From contig JAODMT010000008.1 in the NCBI GenBank assembly GCA_025464975.1, forward strand, positions 1-64,000: 64,000 nt of DNA, written 5' to 3'. Shown piece after piece: positions 49,709 to 57,506 of the stretch. Under the pieces are notes generated by a model. That model was not told the origin of the DNA. It did no database searches and saw nothing but the letters and a program-made list of their open reading frames with translations. Each line of letters begins with the position of its first letter. Position 1 is the stretch's first letter. The DNA comes from Microbacteriaceae bacterium. Lineage in GTDB: Bacteria > Actinomycetota > Actinomycetes > Actinomycetales > Microbacteriaceae. Both the position numbers and the translations under genes were made by a program.

Positions 49709-51033
49709 TGCTGGCCGGGGCTCGGGGTCGGGGCGAGAAACGCCTCGATTGCCCGGGCGAGGGAGAACGGGTCTTCGACCCCACACAGCTCACGCGCCGA
49801 GTGCATCGACAGCAACGGAATTCCGACGTCGAAGGTGCGGATGCCGAGCCGGGTCGCGGTGATCGGCCCGATGGTCGACCCGCACGGCACCGAATTGTTG
49901 GACACGAACTCCTGGTACTCGACTCCGGCCTGGCGGCAGGACCGGGCCCACTCCGCGGCGCCCTCCGCATCCGTGGCGTAGCGCTGGTTCGCGTTGATCT
50001 TGAGGAGCGGGCCACGGCCAACGAGCGGACGGTTCGCCGGGTCGTGCCGCTCCGGGTAGTTCGGGTGGACGGCGTGCCCGGCATCGGCGGAGAGGCACCA
50101 GGACTTGGCGAAGGCGCGAGCCCGGTCGAAGGCGCTCGCCTCACCGGCGATGCGAAGCAGCACGCTCTCGAGGAACGGCCCACCCGCACCCGAGCGGGTG
50201 TCGCTCCCGACTTCCTCGTGGTCGAACGCGGCGAACACGGTGATCGGCCGGTCGGCGGAGTCGTCTTCCGAGGCGCCAACCATGGCAAGCAGCGCAGTGA
50301 GGCCGGCGTGCACGGACGAGAGGTTGTCGAGCCGGCCGGAGGCGAACAGGTCGCGGTTCAGACCGAACACCTGCCCTTCGGCGGTGTCGGCGACAACGAT
50401 GTCGTAGCCGGCGACGTGGCGCCCGGCGCGGCCGACGAGCCCGGCAAGGTGCGCGATGATGTCGGCGTCGGCGAGGGAACCGGTGCCGATCACCGGGTTG
50501 AGGTGCTGCTGCGGATTGAGGGTGAGCCCCTCGGTATTCACGCCGCGATCGAGGTGCACGGCGAGTTGCGGGAAGCGCAGGAGCGGCCCGGTGCGCACGA
50601 GTGCCGACGTTCCGTCGTCGAACACCAGGCGGCCCGCGAACTCCAACTCCCGGTCCAGCCAGGAGTTGAACAGTGGGCCGCCGTAGACCTCGACGCCGGC
50701 CTGCAGCCAGCCGTTCGACGCCGTCGTCGGCTTCGGCTTGAGCTTGAATCCCGGCGAGTCGGTGTGTGCGCCAACGATCCGGAACGGAGTCGTCGGCCCG
50801 GCCGCCGCGGGTTGCACCCAGGCGATTATCGCCCCGTCGCGCACCACGAATCGCCGTCCCCCGTCGGCCGGCCAGGCGTCGGCCTCGTCCAGCCTGGAGA
50901 ACCCGGCGGTCTCGAGGAGCCTCGCGGCCTCCGCGACCGCGTGGAACGACGACGGCGACGCCCGGATGAAACTCGCGAGATCGGCAAGGTGCTCGGTGGG
51001 GTGAGCGGTCGAATGAACGGTCGAGTTCGTCAT
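49705..51033 (-). CDS. M18-family metalloaminopeptidase
   Basis: A 442-residue aspartyl-aminopeptidase-type enzyme starting at ATG 51033 (MTNSTVHSTAHPTEH). Metal and catalytic motifs are GAHTDSPGFKLKPKPTT (His and Asp), GLNRDLFASGRLDNLSSVHA, FAAFDHEEVGSDTRSGAGGP (His-Glu-Glu) and MHSARELCGVEDP with the C-terminal His. The N-terminal 60 residues and the beta-domain are standard. It likely trims acidic N-terminal residues from cytosolic peptides, using two zinc ions. It is convergent with the SNF2 helicase gene, with a four-base overlap of stops. Confidence 0.92.
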   Translation of the reverse strand: MTNSTVHSTAHPTEHLADLASFIRASPSSFHAVAEAARLLETAGFSRLDEADAWPADGGRRFVVRDGAIIAWVQPAAAGPTTPFRIVGAHTDSPGFKLKPKPTTASNGWLQAGVEVYGGPLFNSWLDRELEFAGRLVFDDGTSALVRTGPLLRFPQLAVHLDRGVNTEGLTLNPQQHLNPVIGTGSLADADIIAHLAGLVGRAGRHVAGYDIVVADTAEGQVFGLNRDLFASGRLDNLSSVHAGLTALLAMVGASEDDSADRPITVFAAFDHEEVGSDTRSGAGGPFLESVLLRIAGEASAFDRARAFAKSWCLSADAGHAVHPNYPERHDPANRPLVGRGPLLKINANQRYATDAEGAAEWARSCRQAGVEYQEFVSNNSVPCGSTIGPITATRLGIRTFDVGIPLLSMHSARELCGVEDPFSLARAIEAFLAPTPSPGQH

Positions 51034-51064
51034 CCGCCAATTCAAGCACCGCTACTCTCGAACG

Positions 51065-52399
51065 GTGACCGATACCGCACGAAACGACTTCCTTACCGCA
51101 GCAATCGACAGTGAGTCTGCCGATCGGCTCGAGGCGCAGGGCTTGAGGCTCGCCCTCGTCGACACCTCAGACACCGATTCGCTCGGGGAGTGGTTGCGGG
51201 CCGAGAATCGTGGATTCTACGGAAGCGCGATGGACAGCGACACACTGGAGTTCGTGCTCCCCCGCATCGCCGGGCGCCGTACCACGGGCGTGTGGGACGA
51301 CTCGGCGGCCGAACCGGCGACCCCGGTGTCGACCGTGAGTATCTGGCCAGCGGAGCTCACCGTACCGGGCAACTCGAGCGTCACCGCCTGGTCGATCGCC
51401 GCGGTGACCGTCGCCCCCACCCACCGTCGGCTCGGCATCGCCCGGGCGATGATCGAGGCCGAGTTGCGCACCGCGGCGTCGCTCGGCGTCCCGGTCGCCG
51501 CACTGACTGTCTCTGAGGCCACCATCTACCGCCGCTTCGGCTTCGGCCCGGCGGCGATGATCGCCGATTGGACCATCGACACCGCTCGCGCGGCCTGGAC
51601 CGGTCCCCGCTCCGGCGGTCGAGTGCACTTCGTGTCGCCCGAAGACCTGCTCGTCGACGGCCTCGAGCTCGTCGAGAGGGTGCGGCTCGAGACACCGGGT
51701 CACATGGCCTTCGACGGCATCCTGTGGGAGCGACTCCTCGGGTTCACCGGCGCTCAGGACGCGGGAAAGCACCTGCGAGTCGTGCGCTATGACGATGAGG
51801 ACGGTGAGCTGCAGGGTTTCGCCGCATACAAGGTCACCGAGACCGGCGCCGACTTCAGCAAGCACTCCGTCGAACTCGGCTTCTTCGTCGCCGCGACGGA
51901 TGACGCCTACGCGGGCCTCTGGCGTTTCCTGCTCGAACTCGACCTCGTGAGCACCATCACGGCCCCGCTTCGGTCAGTGGACGAGCCGGTCGCCTGGCAG
52001 GTCGCCGATCCGCGAGCCGTGACCCGCGCTTCCGTTCGCGATCACCTCTGGATTCGTGTGCTCGACGTGCCGGCCGCTCTCTCCGCCCGCACCTACCGGG
52101 CCGCCGGCCACATCGTCCTCGACGTCGAGGACGATCTCGGCTTTGCCGACGGGCTCTTCCTTTTGACCATCGCCGACGACGGGACCGCCATGGTCGAGCA
52201 ACTGCACGGCGAAGCCCCGGTCGACGCCGCGGCGATCGCGCTCACCGTCGCCGACCTCGGTTCGCTCTATCTGGGTGGCGTCTCCGCATTCACCCTCGCG
52301 CGGGCCGGACGGATCACCGAACTGCGGCCCGGTTCGGCCGCCGCGATCGACGATGCCTTCCGCTCGGTTGTCGCCCCGTGGCTGAGCATCTGGTTCTGA
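51065..52399 (+). CDS. Eis-like GNAT acetyltransferase
   Basis: A 444-residue protein, starting at GTG 51065, with the tripartite Eis layout: N-terminal GNAT, central GNAT-like and C-terminal SCP2-like domain. The acetyl-CoA site is VTVAPTHRRLGIARAMIEAE, followed by VAALTVSEATIYRRFGFGPA, the strand-turn typical of Eis. The sequence ends in SIWF with a free C-terminal Phe, the catalytic carboxylate in the family. Eis proteins form hexamers and acetylate aminoglycosides or other amines; the substrate of this one is not known. The gene is divergent from the aminopeptidase, only 31 bp between starts. Confidence 0.88.
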   Translation: MTDTARNDFLTAAIDSESADRLEAQGLRLALVDTSDTDSLGEWLRAENRGFYGSAMDSDTLEFVLPRIAGRRTTGVWDDSAAEPATPVSTVSIWPAELTVPGNSSVTAWSIAAVTVAPTHRRLGIARAMIEAELRTAASLGVPVAALTVSEATIYRRFGFGPAAMIADWTIDTARAAWTGPRSGGRVHFVSPEDLLVDGLELVERVRLETPGHMAFDGILWERLLGFTGAQDAGKHLRVVRYDDEDGELQGFAAYKVTETGADFSKHSVELGFFVAATDDAYAGLWRFLLELDLVSTITAPLRSVDEPVAWQVADPRAVTRASVRDHLWIRVLDVPAALSARTYRAAGHIVLDVEDDLGFADGLFLLTIADDGTAMVEQLHGEAPVDAAAIALTVADLGSLYLGGVSAFTLARAGRITELRPGSAAAIDDAFRSVVAPWLSIWF

Positions 52400-52411
52400 G
52401 TGCCGTGTTTC

Positions 52412-53215
52412 CTAGCCCTCTGGGCGCTGGAACCAGGGCGGGTACACCGCGACCTTTGGACTGTGCTCCGAAGTCCGGAGGATGCGGCGCACCCCCTCGC
52501 GGGCCTTGTCGTTGGCGACGCCGATGAGTGTCACCAGCTCAAAGGGGAAGGCGTCCTTCACGAGCAATTCGGCCTCGACGATTGTCTCGGCGTTGTCGTC
52601 GTTGCGCAGCTTGCGAAGCATCCGCTGGCTCGATTCGGTCGAGGCGGCGAAGCGAGTGAGCACGTGGGCGGCGTCACCGTCGCTGACGACGATATCGCCG
52701 TCCTCGCTGTGGTCGGCCGCATGCTTGACGGTGCTCACGAGCAGCACGAAGTCCGCCGGCGCCGACCCGATGGCATCCTCCGAGAGGCGCGGGTCTGCGG
52801 TCTCCGACCGGATGTCTTCCCAGATCGTCGCGTTCGGAACGAGAAAGAACGGTACGAAGTCGGCGACGTTCGGGCTTCCGAGGCCGGACACGGCGGTGTT
52901 GCGACGGGATTCGCGCGTCGCGGGAGAGGAGATGTCGACGGCCGGCCGCGACGTCCAGGCCGTGCTCGAGTCGGCCAGAAGCGAACCGGTGGAGAGGATG
53001 TCGGCGAGGTTGCTCACGTGAGTGAGGTGATAGATCCGCTGGTCGTCGACGCTTTCCACCGTCTTGGTTGCGGATGACGCCACGCGACGACTCACGGCAG
53101 CCTTCGCCCGCGCGTTCCGCTGTCCGGCGGCCGTCACGACTTCGAGCACCGGAACCGGCTTAGGGAAGCACTGGTCACACAGTCCTGCTTCAAGTCCGTG
53201 AATACATTCGGCCAC
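52412..53215 (-). CDS. DarT-like (DUF4433) ADP-ribosyltransferase with N-terminal zinc-finger-like motif
   Basis: A 267-residue protein. GTG 53215 is chosen because GAGAGG precedes it and the protein then begins with a C-x-H...C-x2-C motif (ECIHGLEAGLCDQCFPK), a likely zinc site that relatives carry at the N-terminus. After a polar linker, the DarT-type domain starts with RIYHLTHVSNLADILSTGSL, then VADFVPFFLVPNATIW, and ends with the catalytic-type Glu in VEAELLVKDAFPFELV. DarT enzymes ADP-ribosylate thymidine in single-stranded DNA. No DarG macrodomain antitoxin lies next to it; the neighbours are an acetyltransferase and a small hypothetical. Whether it is active is open. Confidence 0.8.
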   Translation of the reverse strand: MAECIHGLEAGLCDQCFPKPVPVLEVVTAAGQRNARAKAAVSRRVASSATKTVESVDDQRIYHLTHVSNLADILSTGSLLADSSTAWTSRPAVDISSPATRESRRNTAVSGLGSPNVADFVPFFLVPNATIWEDIRSETADPRLSEDAIGSAPADFVLLVSTVKHAADHSEDGDIVVSDGDAAHVLTRFAASTESSQRMLRKLRNDDNAETIVEAELLVKDAFPFELVTLIGVANDKAREGVRRILRTSEHSPKVAVYPPWFQRPEG

Positions 53216-53445
53216 AGCGGAACCTCTCGTTACGAAGGAGATCCGTGATCGACAGACTCCACCCCCAACGTTACGGGAGATTTCGCCGATCGGTGCACGG
53301 CAAATGTTTCGTCGCGTGACGTGCGTAGCTGACATTGGCGGCGACCGAACCTAGCCTGTTAGTCAGTGCCCACTGGCTGTCGCCTGTTAAACAGTCGCCG
53401 CGCACGCAATCGAACGGGTTGCAATCAAACGGATCGGAGGTCAGC

Positions 53446-53796
53446 ATGTCGAATCTCACGCCACAGGTGCAGGTGGCCATGCTGTGCTCCCACTCCGACG
53501 AGGACTCCTGCGTTCTCACCGAGGCAGGCCACACCGTTTCCGCAATCCGGTTGGTCGTGAGCGCGGCCACCCCGAGCAAGTGGCGCGATGGAATCGTGAC
53601 CCGGGTATCGGGCGACTCTGGCTGGCTCCGCGTCGACCTGCTTGAGCCGTCAGCGGATGGCGAAGCCGGAACGGTCTGGGTCTGGAACCATTCCGACCTC
53701 TCCACGCTCTTGCGCACCGGCGAGCCGGTCGCGCTCCACGCCCTCTACGGAATTCTCGCGGTCGGGGCCGAGCGATTCAGTGTCCTCGTTGACTAA
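53446..53796 (+). CDS. Hypothetical protein
   Basis: A 116-residue soluble protein starting at ATG 53446 after a GGAGG site. It is strand-rich: LTPQVQVAMLCSHSDED, IRLVVSAATPSKWRDGIVTR, SGWLRVDLLEPSADGEAGTV, VWNHSDLSTLLRTGEPVALH. A short beta-barrel or SH3/OB-like fold is possible. No family was recognised. It is divergent from the DarT-like gene (about 230 bp apart) and convergent with the copper-binding gene. Confidence 0.65.
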   Translation: MSNLTPQVQVAMLCSHSDEDSCVLTEAGHTVSAIRLVVSAATPSKWRDGIVTRVSGDSGWLRVDLLEPSADGEAGTVWVWNHSDLSTLLRTGEPVALHALYGILAVGAERFSVLVD

Positions 53797-53805
53797 CTAA
53801 CGCGT

Positions 53806-54276
53806 CTACATCGGCTTGGTGGCCATCGAATCCACCATTCGCTGGCAGACCCGCATGCTCTGGCGGCACACCTCCGCGCACATCGCGCAGTCCGAGTTCG
53901 ATTTCGCCTGGGCGTCGCACGCGTCGGCGCATGCGCCGCACATGACGACCATCGCCTGAAGCATCGCCCTCATCGCCGGCTGGCTCATGCCGGTCGGCCG
54001 AAGCATCATTCGCATCATCGTGTTCGACATGTCGGCGCAATTGAGACACATGTCGAGACACATCGCCATGCTGTCGTCACCCTGGGCCATGGCCCCGCCG
54101 CCCGTCGTGCCGCTCATCATGCCGCTCATCATGCCGCTCATCATCGAGCCAGCGCACATCGTGCATGCCTGTTCGCTCGCGGAACAGGCCTCGATACACT
54201 CTTGCACGAGCGCCAGGTTCAGTCCCTGCAGGGAATCCGAGTGCATTTCCATCATTTGCATTGCGGTATTCGACAT
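53806..54276 (-). CDS. Cys/Met-rich four-helix copper-binding protein
   Basis: A 156-residue protein starting at ATG 54276 (MSNTAMQMMEMHSD). It resembles the four-helix copper storage/DUF326 family: helices carry repeated Cys at 3- or 4-residue spacing (VQECIEACSASEQACTMCAG, SMAMCLDMCLNCADMSNTMM, MVVMCGACADACDAQAKS, DCAMCAEVCRQSMRVCQRMV), about 15 cysteines. A Met-rich insertion with repeated Ser-Gly-Met-Met (about 45-62) is unusual. Such proteins bind many Cu(I) ions inside the helix bundle. No signal peptide, so it is probably cytosolic. A copper-responsive regulator was not seen nearby. Confidence 0.85.
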   Translation of the reverse strand: MSNTAMQMMEMHSDSLQGLNLALVQECIEACSASEQACTMCAGSMMSGMMSGMMSGTTGGGAMAQGDDSMAMCLDMCLNCADMSNTMMRMMLRPTGMSQPAMRAMLQAMVVMCGACADACDAQAKSNSDCAMCAEVCRQSMRVCQRMVDSMATKPM

Positions 54277-54430
54277 CGTGTCTCTCCAGCCTGGGCTGCC
54301 GAGCGTCGGACGGTCCGGCGCCGCGCGAACGGCCCGATCGCCCCAATTTACGCCGCGAGACCCGCCCTGTCTGCCCCCAGCGAAGACGCGCAGTCGATAG
54401 GCGCTCCCGAGACGCACGTAGGCTCTGGGC

Positions 54431-54895
54431 ATGATGGTTCCCTTCCTCTCCGCGAGATCCCGAGAGGCACTCGACCGACTGGCCGCGAGTGAGAGGACGG
54501 ATGCCGACCCGCTCACCCGGCTGCGAGCCATCCGGGACCTCACCGCCGCCCTCGAGACCGAGCCTGCGCTACTCGCGAGCGTTCGAGACGCGCTCGCCGC
54601 CGGAGAGTCCTGGCAGTCGATCGCCGACGCGGCCCGAATCGGATCTGCGGCGGCAAAGTGGCGCTGGCAGGGCTCGGACGAAGAAATCGCCGCGCGGCTG
54701 GAGGCCGGCCGCAAGCGATCGGCCCGTCCAAGCAGCGTCCCAACCGATCTGCCCGGCCTCTCGGTCTCCGACGCGGCGAAGAGCCTCGGGGTGAGCGCAC
54801 AGGCGATATACCTGCGCATCTCACGCGGAACCCTCACCGCGACAACGGTGACCCTCGACGACGGGCGGAGCTACAAGCGGGTCATGCTGCCCTGA
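54431..54895 (+). CDS. Hypothetical protein with helix-turn-helix
   Basis: A 154-residue protein starting at the double ATG 54431/54434. Two helical blocks are seen: residues 10-60 with RSREALDRLAASERTDADPL, and a C-terminal helix-turn-helix at about 117-140 (LSVSDAAKSLGVSAQAIYLR) followed by ISRGTLTATTVTLDDGRSYK, as in excisionase-like or MerR-like small DNA binders. The middle holds another possible HTH (GESWQSIADAARIGSAAAKW). It is probably a DNA-binding protein of unknown target. The stop overlaps the end of the Nudix gene by 14 bp. Confidence 0.72.
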   Translation: MMVPFLSARSREALDRLAASERTDADPLTRLRAIRDLTAALETEPALLASVRDALAAGESWQSIADAARIGSAAAKWRWQGSDEEIAARLEAGRKRSARPSSVPTDLPGLSVSDAAKSLGVSAQAIYLRISRGTLTATTVTLDDGRSYKRVMLP

Positions 54896-55367
54896 ACGCG
54901 GCGTGATCGGAATCCGACACCGTGCGGAGGTCCTCCCCGAACTCGAACGTCGCCGTGACGAACCGACCGGCTAACGCGTCGGGGAGCCAATACTTCGCGT
55001 CGTCCCACATCCGTTCGACCGGTGGTTCGGCGAGGGAAAACCACTCGGGGGCGAGCTCGTCGGACTCCACCGGCTCCCCGGTCCAGTCGCGGCACAGGTA
55101 CACCCACGACTTTTGACTCCACGACGGCCGGAACGGGAACGGGTAGGTCAGCTCGCCGACGAGTCGCACAGCGCCGATGAGGATCGAGGTCTCTTCCGCG
55201 ACTTCGCGCGCTATCGCCTGCTCCGGTGTCTCCCCCGGTTCGACCTTGCCGCCCGGCCCGACCAGGTTTCCCTCGCCGAGGCCGACCTTCTTGCGCCCGA
55301 GCAAAATCTCGTCGCCGTCCGCTCCTGCCCGGATGAGGTAGCAGACGCACACCTCGGGCAATCGCAT
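54882..55367 (-). CDS. Nudix hydrolase (MutT-like)
   Basis: A 161-residue Nudix protein. The Nudix box reads GGKVEPGETPEQAIAREVAE followed by ETSI; the Gly that normally follows the Glu-Glu is replaced by Ser, so the box is slightly off consensus. Flanking strands are CVCYLIRAGADGDEILLGRK and GELTYPFPFRPSWSQKSWVY. MutT-like enzymes remove 8-oxo-dGTP or other modified nucleotides, but the substrate cannot be assigned. The gene overlaps the convergent HTH gene and is divergent from the amine oxidase gene, 74 bp away. Confidence 0.88.
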   Translation of the reverse strand: MRLPEVCVCYLIRAGADGDEILLGRKKVGLGEGNLVGPGGKVEPGETPEQAIAREVAEETSILIGAVRLVGELTYPFPFRPSWSQKSWVYLCRDWTGEPVESDELAPEWFSLAEPPVERMWDDAKYWLPDALAGRFVTATFEFGEDLRTVSDSDHAAFRAA

Positions 55368-55441
55368 ACAAACCAGCCTAGGCCGCCTCGCCGCTCCACT
55401 AGCGTCTTCTCGAATCGCCGCGCGAGTACAGTGGCGCTGAG

Positions 55442-56833
55442 ATGTCGTTCAGTCGCCGGAGTTTTCTCATTGGGGCGGGTTCAGGGCTTTCCCTGCTCGT
55501 ATTGACTGCTTGCTCTGACGGCGGTCCCCAGCCGACCCGGTCACCAACACCGACGCCGACACCGGCCGTTCCGCGGCCGTCGGCCATGCTGCGGAGCGCC
55601 TGGACCACCGATCCGTTCGCGCGCGGCTCGCACAGCTTTATCCCGGCGGGATCGACCCCCGCGGGGCGCGACGACCTCGCGACCCCCGTTCTCGGCCGGG
55701 TGTTCTTCGCCGGCGAGGCGACTTCGACCGACCTGCCCGGCACCGTGCTCGGCGCGCAGGCCAGCGGATCCCGCGCGGCGAGCCAGGTCGCGAGTGTCGC
55801 CCAACCGGGTGAACGCATCGCGGTGATCGGAGCGGGGGTGGCCGGCGCCGAGGCCGCCCGAAATCTCACCCTCGCCGGCTACAACGTCGTGGTGATCGAG
55901 GCACGCAATCGGGTCGGCGGACGCATCGACAGTCGAAAATCGAGCTCCTGGCCGGTCGGCGTCGAGCTCGGCGCGTGGCGGTTGGCCCGGCAACCCGACG
56001 CCGTACTGCTCTCCCAGCTCACGAGCCTCGGGGTGCAGACGAACCCGCTGTCGCCGTCGCTGCTGGCGTCCACCTCCGCGAGCGCCACCGCCGATCCGAT
56101 TGGCTCGAAGGCGGTAGCGGATGCCGCGGCCTGGGCGGCCGCGCAGCCGACGGATTCGAGCCTCGAGAAGGCCCTCGACAAATCGGGGGCGGCACGGGCG
56201 GCAGACGGGACAGACGTCAACGGGCTCGCCGGATCCGGCTTGCTCGACCACCAGCTTCAGTGGATTGCGACGGCGACCGGCGCCGACCCATCGGCGCTGT
56301 CGAGCTGGTACGCGGTAAACGACATCGCAGCGTACGACCGGGTGGTCACCGGCGGGTTCGACCGACTCGTCACTGACGCCCTCACCGGCGTGACCACCTC
56401 ACTCTCGACCGCGGTCGCCGGGGTGTCGTACGGAGACTCGGGGGTCAGCCTCAAGCTCGGAACCGGCGAGTCGCTCGCGGTGGATCGCGCGGTCGTCGCG
56501 GTGCCGCTTGGGGTGCTCAAACGCGGCTCGATCACCTTCGACCCGCTGCTGCCGCTCGCGCACCGCTCGGCGATCGCCGAGATCGGGGTCGGCACGGTCG
56601 AGACCGTGTGGCTCCGCTTCAATAAGCCGTTCTGGTCAACGGATGCCGCCGCGTGGGGGCTCATCGGCACCGACAACGACATCACCACCTGGGTTAACCT
56701 CGAGGCCATCACCGGCGAGCCGGTGCTGGTCGGCATCGTTGGGGGCCGCGCCGCCCGCGACATCGTCGGCCTGAGCGACGACGAACTGATCGCTGCCGCG
56801 ATGCGATCCCTCGAGCCGTTCGCGGAGCTCTGA
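55442..56833 (+). CDS. Circularly permuted flavin amine oxidase-like lipoprotein
   Basis: A 463-residue FAD protein. The N-terminus has a Tat-type signal (SRRSFLIGAGSG) and lipobox LTAC at 21-24, so it should be exported folded and lipid-anchored. A Pro/Thr linker leads to residues 45-115 with RSAWTTDPFARGSHSFIPAG, VFFAGEATSTDLPGTVLGAQ and ASGSRAA. These are the C-terminal motifs of flavin monoamine oxidases. Only then comes the FAD Rossmann fold, IAVIGAGVAGAEAARNLTLA at about 126-145 and IEARNRVGGRIDS at 152-164. The protein ends at SLEPFAEL, where the FAGEATS part would normally follow. Substrate unknown. Confidence 0.82.
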   Translation: MSFSRRSFLIGAGSGLSLLVLTACSDGGPQPTRSPTPTPTPAVPRPSAMLRSAWTTDPFARGSHSFIPAGSTPAGRDDLATPVLGRVFFAGEATSTDLPGTVLGAQASGSRAASQVASVAQPGERIAVIGAGVAGAEAARNLTLAGYNVVVIEARNRVGGRIDSRKSSSWPVGVELGAWRLARQPDAVLLSQLTSLGVQTNPLSPSLLASTSASATADPIGSKAVADAAAWAAAQPTDSSLEKALDKSGAARAADGTDVNGLAGSGLLDHQLQWIATATGADPSALSSWYAVNDIAAYDRVVTGGFDRLVTDALTGVTTSLSTAVAGVSYGDSGVSLKLGTGESLAVDRAVVAVPLGVLKRGSITFDPLLPLAHRSAIAEIGVGTVETVWLRFNKPFWSTDAAAWGLIGTDNDITTWVNLEAITGEPVLVGIVGGRAARDIVGLSDDELIAAAMRSLEPFAEL

Positions 56834-57490
56834 TCGCCCCGACCGGCGCTGGGCGCGTGCCCGTTCGGCCAGCGGAGTCACGCGGCTGAGAGCCACCAGC
56901 CCGCTCGCGACCCCGCAGAACAGCACGAGCGCCGCCGCGGAGAGCGGCCCGAGTCCGCCGAGGCCGGTCACCTGCGCCGGGTCGAGGAAGAAGTACGGGT
57001 ACCAGCCGACTATCTCGCCACGGACGAGGGTGAAAACGCCCCAGGCCGCGGTGAACGTCACCGTGAAACCCACGGTTCGCCACGGCGCCCGGCCGCGCCC
57101 CGGCGCGCTGACCCAGTCGAGAATCGCGACCGCCGGAAGCACGAAGTGCAGCAGCTGATCCGACAACGGAACGTCGATCCGCAGCCCGCGCTCCCCGGAC
57201 TGCGCGACGATGACGCCGAAGATGACACCGGATGACACGGTGAGACTCAGTGCGGTGGCCCGAGCCGTGTCGAGCCACCGCGCGTCGTCGAGGCCACGCA
57301 ACGACGCGATCCCGGCAAGAACCGTGACGACGAGGAAGACCAGGTTGCTCTGCACGGTGAGGTAGGCGAAGAAGTTCCCCGGGGTGAAGGTGGCCGAGCC
57401 GAGCCCCCACACGAACCGGAAGACCAGCGCGGCGGCACAGAGTGCCGCAACGCCCAGTCGAAGGGCGCCGAAAGCCGCCCGAATCCTCAC
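56636..57490 (-). CDS. Pr6Pr-family membrane protein with antisense-encoded tail
   Basis: A 284-residue frame. Residues 1-220 form a six-segment membrane protein of the Pr6Pr type: FTPGNFFAYLTVQSNLVFLV, SVTVSSGVIFGVIV-like third segment (here LSLTVSSGVIFGVIVAQSGE), LLHFVLPAVAILDWVSAPGR and GWYPYFFLDPAQVTGLGGLG. The remaining 66 residues are hydrophilic and read antisense through the 3' end of the amine oxidase gene (198-bp overlap), so a natural stop was lost by mutation or frameshift, or the tail is expressed. The family is of unknown function. Convergent with the amine oxidase. Confidence 0.72.
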   Translation of the reverse strand: MRIRAAFGALRLGVAALCAAALVFRFVWGLGSATFTPGNFFAYLTVQSNLVFLVVTVLAGIASLRGLDDARWLDTARATALSLTVSSGVIFGVIVAQSGERGLRIDVPLSDQLLHFVLPAVAILDWVSAPGRGRAPWRTVGFTVTFTAAWGVFTLVRGEIVGWYPYFFLDPAQVTGLGGLGPLSAAALVLFCGVASGLVALSRVTPLAERARAQRRSGRSELRERLEGSHRGSDQFVVAQADDVAGGAAPNDADQHRLAGDGLEVNPGGDVVVGADEPPRGGIR

Positions 57491-57506
57491 CAGCTCGGAA
57501 ACGGCG

